From the NCBI GenBank assembly GCA_002309695.1, contig DBXV01000023.1:67852-131851 (forward strand): a stretch of 64,000 bases of DNA, read 5' to 3'. The DNA comes from Myxococcales bacterium UBA1203. GTDB taxonomy: Bacteria > Myxococcota > Myxococcia > Myxococcales > UBA5297. Shown here one piece after another: positions 16,867 through 25,065 of this stretch. The notes under the pieces were generated by a model. It ran no database searches, had not been told where the DNA came from, and worked only from the letters and a program-made list of their open reading frames with translations. Made by a program: the position numbers and the translations under genes. Within the stretch, counting starts at the first letter, position 1, and the number at the start of each line of letters is the position of its first letter.

Positions 16867-17165
16867 TTGTCCCTCGCGGCCCTCTTCGCCGCCGCCGTCT
16901 CCTCCGACGAGGCGCCCAAGCCCCGCGACGACGGCAAGACCGTCCAGAATCCGGCCAAGTGCGTCTACTGCACCATATGCGCACGCAAGTGCCCGATGGA
17001 GGCGCTCAAAGTCGCCGCGCGGCCAAGACCTGGCCCCTCGACGCAGAGAAGTGCGTCGCCTGCGGCACCTGCGCACAGGTTTGCCCGAAGAATGCACTGG
17101 TCTATGTAAACCATACGCAATGTCCCAAAAGCTCCGGCCGACAGAGCGGAGCTTCTGGGGTGTAG
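16867..17165 (+). pseudogene. 2[4Fe-4S] ferredoxin, frameshifted and with replaced 3' end
   Basis: Two ferredoxin cluster motifs lie close together but in different frames. CVYCTICARKCPMEAL is read in the frame opening at TTG 16867. CVACGTCAQVCPKNAL is read in the frame one base earlier. The shift is near 17008-17030 and would be repaired by adding one base. Together they make a normal bacterial-type 2[4Fe-4S] ferredoxin of about 80 residues. After ALVYV the reading runs into sequence that forms the terminator of the neighbouring regulator gene, so the natural C-terminus may also be lost. The TTG start has no clear ribosome site. Either this is a pseudogene or the shift is a sequencing error; the second cluster is otherwise perfect. 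Confidence 0.7.
17122..17160 (-). terminator. Terminator of the XRE regulator gene
   Basis: On the minus strand AAGCTCCG and CGGAGCTT (17147-17154 and 17129-17136) form an 8-bp stem, extended by CCCA/TGGG with one mismatch; the only T-rich stretch, TTTT, falls within the 3' arm. It lies just past the stop at 17186. Confidence 0.6.
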
Positions 17166-17185
17166 GTTCAAAGCCCTGCGGCCTG

Positions 17186-17971
17186 TTATCCCTGCCCGGC
17201 AGGGGACTGTCTCTTTCTGTAGAGAAGGAGCTCCGGTTCTGTACCGTCTTTCCCGTAAGTGCTGACCAGAATGAAATCCATATTCGCCAGCACGCCGAAG
17301 CAGCGGTCTCCGCCGGACGCCGGTTCGAGCTGGGTCCCCAGATAGGTCCTCCGGTCGTCGAGGAATTTCACGGCGGTGCCGCCGGGAAGCGGATAGGCGA
17401 GATTCACATAGCTCCCGACGAGGGCGTTGAGCTTTTCTACCCTAGGCATGCCCTCGATCTGCAGCGCGTTGATCTCCGCGACCAGCTGCGCCTTGAAAGC
17501 CTCGAAGGCCCCGCCGTCGCCGAGCTCCCCGTGCCGCTTCCAGTAATCCAGCTTGGGCAGCGTCTGCTTCAAATAGGCGCGTGCATGTTCTTCGGAGAAG
17601 CCTTTGCTTGCCATGTGGCGGACGCAGACGTCGATCAGATCGTCCATATCGCTGTAGGTATAAGTCCCATCGGCATAGCACCACTGGCAGTAATCCTCAT
17701 TGAGAGTCCCGTCCTTCTCCCGGCCGAGGATCGCATCGTCGATCGGCATCCCGCAGCATTGGCAGACCAGCTGATGCGGCGATCCGAGCAGCGTGTTGAT
17801 GGAGACGTTGAAATACCGGGAAAGCAGCTTCAGCGTCTCAGTGTTCGGCACGGTTTCGCCGTTTTCCCAGCGGGATACAGCCTGGCGGGTCACAAAAACC
17901 TTTTCGGCGAGCTCGTCCTGCGTCAGCCCATGCTTTGCCCTGAGTCCATACAGAACATCCTTTGTGTCCAT
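17186..17971 (-). CDS. XRE-family regulator with zinc-ribbon domain, Firmicutes-like
   Basis: A 261-residue protein. ATG 17971 is preceded by AAGGAGG, a classic Firmicutes ribosome site. Residues 1-65 are a Cro/C1-type helix-turn-helix (LRAKHGLTQDELAEKVFVTR, then QAVSRWENGETVPNTETL). Residues about 72-150 form a putative zinc-ribbon domain (CQCCGMPI, then NEDYCQWCYADG). The C-terminal 100 residues resemble a small-molecule-binding (GyrI-like or AraC effector) domain. This combination is common in gut Clostridia and foreign to the rest of the window. The gene lies on a short segment that cuts into the ferredoxin locus and carries its own terminator. Target genes are unknown. Confidence 0.85.
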   Translation of the reverse strand: MDTKDVLYGLRAKHGLTQDELAEKVFVTRQAVSRWENGETVPNTETLKLLSRYFNVSINTLLGSPHQLVCQCCGMPIDDAILGREKDGTLNEDYCQWCYADGTYTYSDMDDLIDVCVRHMASKGFSEEHARAYLKQTLPKLDYWKRHGELGDGGAFEAFKAQLVAEINALQIEGMPRVEKLNALVGSYVNLAYPLPGGTAVKFLDDRRTYLGTQLEPASGGDRCFGVLANMDFILVSTYGKDGTEPELLLYRKRQSPAGQG

Positions 17972-18053
17972 ACAAACACCTCCTTGCTGCCGAGTATCCC
18001 GAGAAACGGGCCAATAAGCACGCAACTGCCTGTTTCCCTTCTGAACAGAGCAG

Positions 18054-18125
18054 CTACAGCAGCATCAGCAGCGGGATCACCACGAAGCTGGCGGGGGCGG
18101 ATATCGCGATGGGGTGGGCGTGCTT
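18054..18125 (-). pseudogene. C-terminal remnant of a membrane protein (transferred segment)
   Basis: Directly upstream of the XRE gene, on the same strand, a frame ends with a hydrophobic tail (HPIAISAPASFVVIPLLMLL, then stop at 18054). It reads like the last membrane helix of a protein whose 5' part is absent; upstream of about 18125 the frame loses any protein-like character. I take it as the truncated left-over of the gene that preceded the regulator in the donor genome. Confidence 0.35.
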
Positions 18126-18255
18126 TTGTCCACGGCTGCGGACCCGCTGCGCCGGAAAATTTCTCCGGTGCGCGCCCATGAGGCGGGAGCTGCGCCTCCT
18201 CTCGGCCGTCTGGCAGGAAGGCCGCACGCGAAAGCGCTGAGCCTCCGCCCGACTT

Positions 18256-18909
18256 TCAGGAATCCCGGTTCTGAAGGGGATTCCAGCGCTCTTCGTCATG
18301 GGCCGATGCTTCCGTGAGGCCGTTGTCCGAAGAGATTTCATCCGTTTCCGGCTCGATCTCCCACCACTGGCGCGGCCCGTCCGATTCCCGGCGGTGCGCT
18401 TCTGCTTTTTCCGTCTCTCCACTGGGCGGCGGCGAATCAGACGGCAGTTCTGCCAGCGAATTGGCTTCCGAAGAGACATCTCTTCCGGGAGAGAACGCCG
18501 GGGAAGCCTTTTCTTCCGGAGGGGACAGACGTCTGTTTTGCGCTTTGAGTGCAGCCTCCTCGCTAAAATTCCGGGCAAAACGGGCGCGGCGCACCAAAAG
18601 GACCGCGAGCGCCAGCGTCATAAAAAACGCGGCAGTGGGGGCAAAGAGCCGGGCCATCTCGCCGCCGCGCAGCTGCTCCCTCTGACGCGCAAAGGTCTGC
18701 CAGCACTGTTCGTCATTCCCGCAGTTAGGGACGAAATTGGCGGCCGTCTCCCCTTCCGACGGGGCCATGGCCGCCTCGTAAATCATCGTGCCCGACCAGA
18801 GGAGCAGCGGAATGGCGATGACGAAGAGTTTGGAAGCGAGCTTCGCCCAGCGCATCCCCACATAAAAAATGGCCATGTCGGCCAGGATGACTGCCAGCCA
18901 GTAGTTCAT
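18256..18909 (-). CDS. Membrane protein with acidic cytoplasmic tail, unknown
   Basis: A 217-residue protein. ATG 18909 has GGAG eight bases upstream. The N-terminal 60 residues hold two hydrophobic segments (YWLAVILADMAIFYVGM and LFVIAIPLLLWSGTMIY). A loop with CGNDEQCW (two Cys, possibly a disulfide) follows, then a third helix (PTAAFFMTLALAVLLV). The C-terminal 100 residues are charged and low-complexity. No family was recognised. It is divergent from the large fusion gene starting at 19129, with about 220 bases between them. A link to that gene is possible but unproven. Confidence 0.65.
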   Translation of the reverse strand: MNYWLAVILADMAIFYVGMRWAKLASKLFVIAIPLLLWSGTMIYEAAMAPSEGETAANFVPNCGNDEQCWQTFARQREQLRGGEMARLFAPTAAFFMTLALAVLLVRRARFARNFSEEAALKAQNRRLSPPEEKASPAFSPGRDVSSEANSLAELPSDSPPPSGETEKAEAHRRESDGPRQWWEIEPETDEISSDNGLTEASAHDEERWNPLQNRDS

Positions 18910-19128
18910 TCCGCTTTCTCCAGATGCGTTCAGCGCGGGCCTGCCCATGCCGCCCGCGCGATTCGCCCGCTGATTCAGCGGACTTCCTCAGGGCGTCAAG
19001 GGCCGGCCGGTCTCCCCTGAAAGGCAGCGCCAAAAATAAAGGCGATTTTGTTGCCCATCGGCGCCGTCTTCATGCCAGAGCGCCGCGCCTTTCCTTCGGA
19101 CCGGCCATCCTTTGCCACGGAGAGAACG

Positions 19129-22100
19129 ATGACGCTTTCACCTGACACGCAAAACCCCGCCGAATGGATTCGCTTCCCGGGCGAAAAGACATGCCGCGAG
19201 GGCCTGGCGGAGGCTCTGCCCGGCCAGGCCCCCCTTCTTTCGGGAGATTTGCCTGTGCTGGATCACGTCCGGCGCATTTTTCTCTCGACATCGCTTCGGC
19301 TCAGCGAGGCATCGGCGCCGCAGCTGCACAGGGCCGCTCAGCTGGCCATGGAGCGCCTCGGCCGCCGGATTCCCTATGAGCTCTTTCAGGTCTCCGGCGA
19401 CGAAAACGCCTGCGCGGCGCCTTTCTCTGACCACGCGCTCATCCGCCTCGAAGGAAAGATCCTCTCCATCCTCGATGATGGGACGCGCCTCGCGCTCATC
19501 GGCCACGAGCTGGGCCATGTCTTCTGCCACTCCTCTCCCGACAGCGTCAGGGAAGCCCGGACGATTGGCCGCATCCTCGACGGGCAGATTCCGGCGGGAA
19601 CGGCGAACCCGGATGAACTGCGCCGCAGAGCTTCGCTTCTTTCACAGGCCAGGGAGCTGACGGCGGACCGCTGCGGGCTGCTGGCCTGCCGGAGCATCAA
19701 AGACGCGCTGAAATTACAGATGATGCTGACCACGGGGCTCTCCGCCGCCTCGCTCGACTGGGACACCGACGCCTACCTGCTCCAGTGCCGCGAGTGCATC
19801 GAACCGCTGATTTCCGAGCAGGAGACTGTTGCCAGAGAGGGCGCCTCCCATCCGCTCCACGTCCTCAGGTCGTGGGCGCTGAATCTTTTCTGGGAAAGCG
19901 ACCTCTTCCACCGGGTCACAGGGCTGGGGCCGGGGACGCGCCCCATTGCCGAGGTGGACAGCACGATTCTCAAGGCTCTCGACAGGTCCGTCGTCCGGAC
20001 AGCGGGCTGGGGCGAAATTGTCCTCGGCGAGCCGCCTCAGGAGGTTCTGCTCTGCGCTCTGGCTGCCTGCGTCATTGTCGCCTTTGCCGACGGGGAAATT
20101 ACCGAAGAGGAAGAGGACGCCATCGAGAGCACCTTCGCCGGCAGGGTTTCCGCCTGGCGGGACTATTTCAGCCTCAAGGCCGCCGCCGAACTTCTGGATC
20201 AGGTGGCCGAAGCCGTGATGGCCATGGGCGAAAGCGCGCTGCTCAGCATTTTCATTCTGGCGTGCCACGTCATGGCCTCGGACGGGCGCTTTGAGCGGAG
20301 CGAAGTGGCGGCCATTCTGATGATTGGCCGCGCGCTGGGCTGCGAAGATCTGTGGTTCCGGCTTCTGACCCGCATGGACATCATTCATCCGGAGTCCGAC
20401 GGCGAGGCGGAAAAGGCCAGACTCAGGTCGATGGCCGCCAACGTGAGCCTGGCGGAGCGCCGCGCCGTGATGAACGCGCTGGATGCGTTTCTGACCACCG
20501 CGGCGAAGCTGGGCGGGACGCGGACCACGCTGCGGCGGCTTCTGGCGCTCATGGGGGCAGAGTCTGCGGAGGAGCTTCCCAGGCTGGTGCCTGACATGGA
20601 CAAGGCGCTTCGCGCGAAGGGGCTGACGGCGTCGCCCGAGCTGAGCGCGCTGGCGGACAGCGGCCTTTCTCATCTGGATATGCCCGTGGTTCTGACCGCC
20701 GAAGCCGCGCCCGTTCAGACAGAGAACGACATTCCCGCGGAGCCCGCCAAAACGCTTTTGAAGCGTGCGCTGACGAGCCTTCAGGACAGTCTGGTCAGCG
20801 GCAACGGCCGAAGTTCCTCTGTTCTGGCCAGACCCACCAAGGCGCTGATGGATCTGACTGAGCTGGACAAGCTGGGAACAGGCCGGGCCGAGCGCTTGCG
20901 GGCGGTTCTGTCGGCGGGCGATTCAGGTGAAGCGGAGCTCATTTCACCTCTGGAAGCCGCCTCTTCTCCGGCCGCGGCTCAAATCTGCCGCAGGCTCAAG
21001 GACCTGGCCCGGGCCGACAAAGACCAGCAGGAAGCCTACGGCTCCAGCGACCTGTGCCTTGGAACGGCTTTCGCGGCCGGGCGCATGGATTCCAGCCACA
21101 GATTCCGCGCGCCTCTTCGGCTCATCCCCGTGGAGCTCGTGCGGATTGAGGGCGGACAGGCCCCCGGCTGGAAGCTGCGCCGGCGGGGCGCGGCCATGGC
21201 GAACATCGCCCTCGTGCGGGCGGTCCGCAGCAGACAGAAGGACGCGCAGGGAAGCATGTCCGATGAGTTCCTCGACGCGCTGAAAGACGCCGCGGAACAG
21301 AGTGAAGAGGCACTGGTGTCCGCCCTGGCTCAGAAGGGCTTCTTTCCCAAGCAGCAGGACGCCGCAGCTCTGGCCCGTGAAGAGCGGAAAAACCTCCTTC
21401 AAAACGCCGGCGCGCAGCCCTCGGAAAATGCCGGTGACGCCCCGGCGGCAGAAGTGCCCGAGGAGAGGCCTGCCGCCGCGGCCGCGCTGGAAGACGCGCT
21501 GCGCCCGATGGGCGATGAGCCTCCATGCATGGAGTGGCTCGGCCATCCGACGGCGGAAATCGAACCCTGCGCGGCCATCGGCATCTTTCCTCAGTCGCGC
21601 TCCGAGCTGCTCTACGACTACGGCGACCTGCTCCAGGACATCGATTCGGGCACATCTCCCGTGGGCGAGCTTCTGGGCGGTGCCGCCGAGCTCCTTCCCG
21701 ACACGCTGAAAGACGAACTGCACATCAGCGGCAGCCAAAATTCCGAGCGTTCCACCGGCAGCGCGGCAGACGGCAGCGTGGTTCCCGCCGTCTCTCTGGA
21801 TCCGAGTCAGAGGGAGGCGCTCCAGTCGGCCCGCGAAGTTCCTGCGATGGTCATCGACGGGCCTCCGGGAACAGGAAAGAGCCAGGTCATCGTGGGCATC
21901 GTTCTCGAAGCTCTGGCGCGGGGCGAGCGCGTGGCCGTGGTCAGCGAAAAGCGGGCGGCGCTCGACGTGGTCGCCCAGAGGCTGGAAGCCAACGGCTTCG
22001 GCGGCTGCTACGGGCTGGTCCACGACGTGGAATCCGACAGGAAGCCCCTCTACGCGCGGATTGCCCGGCGGATGCAGGAGACGCCTCTGAGCGAACCTTC

Positions 22101-25041
22101 GCCGAAGCCCCTCCGCGACGCGCTGGACGAAGCGGGCCAGATTGAAGCGGAACTCTCTCTCCGCCACGGCCTGCTGAACTTCTCCGCCGACAGTGAAGGC
22201 GCGGCGCTCGCGATGCTGGCCGAACAGCGCAGTGCCCTCGATGCCAGGCCGGAGCTCGCCCGGAAATTTTCCGCTGATGCCTGGCCTGCCGACATGGCCG
22301 GCATCAGCCCGAGGGTGCTGTGTGCCTGCGCGGATCAGGTGGCGCGGCTCCGGCCGTTCGGCGATCTGATGCGCGCGGACTCGCCCTGGGCCGGTCTCGA
22401 CGATGCCGCGATGCCCGACGCTGAGGAGCTGGACGCGCTGACCAGCTTCATGACGCAGGCTTGTACGGCGGTCCAAAAACATGCTGCCGCCGCGGGCGAT
22501 GCCTCCAGTGACCTGTCGGGAATGGCCGCGCGCTGGCTCGGAGCATTTCGCTTCGCCCGGAATCTCGCGGTTCCTGTCCCCGCCGAAGAGCTGATGGCCG
22601 ACTGGGGAAAAGCGGCAGGCGACCTGGACGCACTGGCAAAATCGCCGCTTCTGCCCGTTCTGACCATTCAGAGCTGGAGCGCGGTGACGCCTCACGTGTC
22701 GCGGCTGCTGGAACTCAGCGGGAACTTCTTCCGCTGGATTTTCCCCTCATTCTGGAAGTCGCGCCGGGCGGCGAGAACGTGGCTGCAGCAATTCTGGAAT
22801 CAGCTTTCAGCCGCCAAATTCACCCCCGCGTTTCTGAAAAATCTCCTCCTGTGCGCTGACGCCGCATCCGCGTTCCAGAAGGGCCTGCCGCGCCCCGCCG
22901 AACAGGCATCCGGCGACGCGGCCGCGCTTCTCATGGGGGGCAGTTCTCAATCCGCCATTGTCCCCGTCCCCAATGACCCGCTCCGGCAGAGTCTGGACGC
23001 TTTCTGGAAGAGCCGGGACAGCCTGCACCTCTGGCTCACCGCCAATGCGCCCGGCCGCGCGGACAGCATCACACCCGCCGGTCTGGGAGAGCTCAGGCGC
23101 ATCAGCCAGTCGTCCGCCGCGTTTCGCGGCGTTTTCAGCAGGGACGGGCACAGCCCCACGGAAAATCTGGAAATTCTGGACGGGCGCATCCGGGACAATC
23201 GGGAGCGGCTTCTGGAATGGCGCGAGCGCTCGATGCAGACGAAGGCGAGGCTCAAGGGAGGCTGCGCGGCCGCCCGCATTCTGGCCGAGACCTTCCCCGA
23301 GGGCACGGATACCGACTGGCATCTGGGATTTTACAGCGGCTGGAACACCCTGGCCCTCAGGCGCATTGAGGCCCGAGAACCCAAAACTTCGTGTCTGACC
23401 CGGCCCACCCGCTGGGGAACCTGCCGCGAGGCCGCTCAGAGGCTGTCGCAGCTCGACGCGGAAGCCACGGAATTAAAGCGCGCGCTCACTGCCGCGTCTG
23501 TCTCGCGCCGCGGCATCCTCAGTCTGCCCAAGGCGGCAGCAAATCAGAGGCGCACGCCGGAGCAGCGCGCCGCGGAGGACCTGCTCCACGAGGCCTCCAA
23601 AAAATCCAAGCTCCTGACGATGCGGACCTTTGTCCGCCGGTTCGTCAGCAAGGGCCTGATGGACGTCCTTCCCGTTTGGATGCTGTCCCCGGAGACGATG
23701 TGTACGCTGTTCCCGAGGCAGCCCGTCTTCGACCTCGTGGTCTTCGACGAAGCGTCGCAGTCGACCATGGCCAGCGGCCTGCCCGCCCTGCTGCGGACCA
23801 GAAAGTGGGTCATCGCCGGCGACGACAAGCAGATGCCGCCCAGTGCCTACTTCCAGCAGAAGTCGTCCTCTTCCGACGACGAGGACCAGGCCAGCGAGGA
23901 ATCCAAAGCGGCACGCGAGCTCTTCGATGACGAGTCGCTGCTGACGCTGGCCCGGCGCCGCGTCCCGCACGCGCGGCTCACGTGGCACTACCGCTGTCAG
24001 GACGAGTCGCTCATCGCGTTCTCCAATCACGCCTTCTACGGCGCCGCGCTCTCCACCATTCCCGCGCCGCCGAAACACGATGCCGGGCATCTCCCCGCGC
24101 TGTCGTGGGTCCGCGTCGAGAATCCTGAATACGTGGACATGCAGAACAGGCCGGAGGCCGTCCGCGTGGTGGAGCTGATTGCCGAGGAAATTCTGTCCGG
24201 AAGGGGCAGATCCGTGGGCGTCGTCACCTTCAACATTCACCAGCGCGCCACAGTCCTCGATGTCATCGACGAGCGCCGGGCCGCGGACGCCGCCTTCAAG
24301 GAAGCCTACGACGCGGCCATGGCCGGGCCGCTGGACAGCCGGCCGTTCGTCAAGAATCTGGAGAACGTTCAGGGCGACGAGCGGGACGTCATCATCTTTT
24401 CCCTCGGGCACGCGCCGGAAATCAGGAAGTCCACGGGCGCGCCGTTCGTCCGCCCCAACTTCGGACCACTCAACGGCAGGGGCGGCGAGCGGCGGCTGAA
24501 CGTGGCCATCTCCCGGGCGAAGGAGAAGTGCATCATGGTCTCGTCCTTCGAGCCGGAACTTCTCTCTGTCGCCAAAACGGCCGGGCCGGGCATCCGCCTG
24601 CTCAAGCTCTTCCTCGAATATGCCCGCAGCGTGTCGAAGGGTGAGACGACCGACGCGCTCCGCTGCCTGGACGAGGCCAGAATTATGAACGGCGCCTCTG
24701 TCGGGAGCGGGCCGCAGGCACAGGGCATTCTCCGCCTGCCGGAATCGATTCCCCTCGCCGTTCAGATTGCCGTGGAGGCGGAAAAGCTGGGCTTCACCAT
24801 CGAGCAGAACATCGGCGCCAGCGGCTTTCAGGTGCCCCTCGCCCTCTTCGCAAAGGACCGCCAGCCGGTGGCCGTGCTCATCACCGACGGCAGCGAGGCG
24901 CGGACGCCCTATGACCTGGACGTCCACAGGCCGGCGCTCCTCCGGCGGAAGGGCTGGGACGTGGTGCAGGTCAATCCCATTCTCTGGGCAAAAGACCGTC
25001 AGGCCGTCCTTCAGAGGCTGCAGCAGGGGCCGCAGAATTAG
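19129..25041 (+). CDS. M48-like metalloprotease - TerB - DUF4011 - SF1 helicase - REase-like fusion
   Basis: A 1970-residue single-chain protein. ATG 19129 is chosen for GGAG six bases upstream. Order: M48-like zinc protease, HELGH at 126-130 with the third ligand in RELTADRC (E176, D180). TerB-like helical domain about 305-430 (VIVAFADGEITEEEEDAIE; HVMASDGRFERSEVAAILM). DUF4011-like region about 640-710 (CLGTAFAAGR, then APLRLIPVELVRIEGG). SF1 helicase of the AAA_11/AAA_12 (Upf1-like) type: Walker A GPPGTGKS at 911-918, Walker B VVFDEASQ near 1540, GDDKQMPP, WHYRCQDESL, NVQGDERDVIIFSLG, LNVAISRAKEK. A C-terminal MTES_1575-type nuclease fold, about 1870-1965, has lost its usual catalytic residues. 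DUF4011 helicase-nuclease proteins are linked to defence islands; the protease-TerB fusion is unusual. Defence is inference. The gene is intact, with the same codon use as its neighbours. Confidence 0.85.
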   Translation: MTLSPDTQNPAEWIRFPGEKTCREGLAEALPGQAPLLSGDLPVLDHVRRIFLSTSLRLSEASAPQLHRAAQLAMERLGRRIPYELFQVSGDENACAAPFSDHALIRLEGKILSILDDGTRLALIGHELGHVFCHSSPDSVREARTIGRILDGQIPAGTANPDELRRRASLLSQARELTADRCGLLACRSIKDALKLQMMLTTGLSAASLDWDTDAYLLQCRECIEPLISEQETVAREGASHPLHVLRSWALNLFWESDLFHRVTGLGPGTRPIAEVDSTILKALDRSVVRTAGWGEIVLGEPPQEVLLCALAACVIVAFADGEITEEEEDAIESTFAGRVSAWRDYFSLKAAAELLDQVAEAVMAMGESALLSIFILACHVMASDGRFERSEVAAILMIGRALGCEDLWFRLLTRMDIIHPESDGEAEKARLRSMAANVSLAERRAVMNALDAFLTTAAKLGGTRTTLRRLLALMGAESAEELPRLVPDMDKALRAKGLTASPELSALADSGLSHLDMPVVLTAEAAPVQTENDIPAEPAKTLLKRALTSLQDSLVSGNGRSSSVLARPTKALMDLTELDKLGTGRAERLRAVLSAGDSGEAELISPLEAASSPAAAQICRRLKDLARADKDQQEAYGSSDLCLGTAFAAGRMDSSHRFRAPLRLIPVELVRIEGGQAPGWKLRRRGAAMANIALVRAVRSRQKDAQGSMSDEFLDALKDAAEQSEEALVSALAQKGFFPKQQDAAALAREERKNLLQNAGAQPSENAGDAPAAEVPEERPAAAAALEDALRPMGDEPPCMEWLGHPTAEIEPCAAIGIFPQSRSELLYDYGDLLQDIDSGTSPVGELLGGAAELLPDTLKDELHISGSQNSERSTGSAADGSVVPAVSLDPSQREALQSAREVPAMVIDGPPGTGKSQVIVGIVLEALARGERVAVVSEKRAALDVVAQRLEANGFGGCYGLVHDVESDRKPLYARIARRMQETPLSEPSPKPLRDALDEAGQIEAELSLRHGLLNFSADSEGAALAMLAEQRSALDARPELARKFSADAWPADMAGISPRVLCACADQVARLRPFGDLMRADSPWAGLDDAAMPDAEELDALTSFMTQACTAVQKHAAAAGDASSDLSGMAARWLGAFRFARNLAVPVPAEELMADWGKAAGDLDALAKSPLLPVLTIQSWSAVTPHVSRLLELSGNFFRWIFPSFWKSRRAARTWLQQFWNQLSAAKFTPAFLKNLLLCADAASAFQKGLPRPAEQASGDAAALLMGGSSQSAIVPVPNDPLRQSLDAFWKSRDSLHLWLTANAPGRADSITPAGLGELRRISQSSAAFRGVFSRDGHSPTENLEILDGRIRDNRERLLEWRERSMQTKARLKGGCAAARILAETFPEGTDTDWHLGFYSGWNTLALRRIEAREPKTSCLTRPTRWGTCREAAQRLSQLDAEATELKRALTAASVSRRGILSLPKAAANQRRTPEQRAAEDLLHEASKKSKLLTMRTFVRRFVSKGLMDVLPVWMLSPETMCTLFPRQPVFDLVVFDEASQSTMASGLPALLRTRKWVIAGDDKQMPPSAYFQQKSSSSDDEDQASEESKAARELFDDESLLTLARRRVPHARLTWHYRCQDESLIAFSNHAFYGAALSTIPAPPKHDAGHLPALSWVRVENPEYVDMQNRPEAVRVVELIAEEILSGRGRSVGVVTFNIHQRATVLDVIDERRAADAAFKEAYDAAMAGPLDSRPFVKNLENVQGDERDVIIFSLGHAPEIRKSTGAPFVRPNFGPLNGRGGERRLNVAISRAKEKCIMVSSFEPELLSVAKTAGPGIRLLKLFLEYARSVSKGETTDALRCLDEARIMNGASVGSGPQAQGILRLPESIPLAVQIAVEAEKLGFTIEQNIGASGFQVPLALFAKDRQPVAVLITDGSEARTPYDLDVHRPALLRRKGWDVVQVNPILWAKDRQAVLQRLQQGPQN

Positions 25042-25065
25042 AGCGGGAGCAGGCGGATTGAAGGC

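Noticed and set aside
17186..18125. An insertion sequence or prophage as carrier of the XRE gene
   Set aside because: No transposase, integrase, terminal inverted repeats or target duplication could be seen at the edges.
20944..22695. Long minus-strand frames inside the helicase fusion gene (also 23473-24927)
   Set aside because: They are antisense to a protein with intact catalytic motifs and have Arg/Gly/Val-rich shadow composition.
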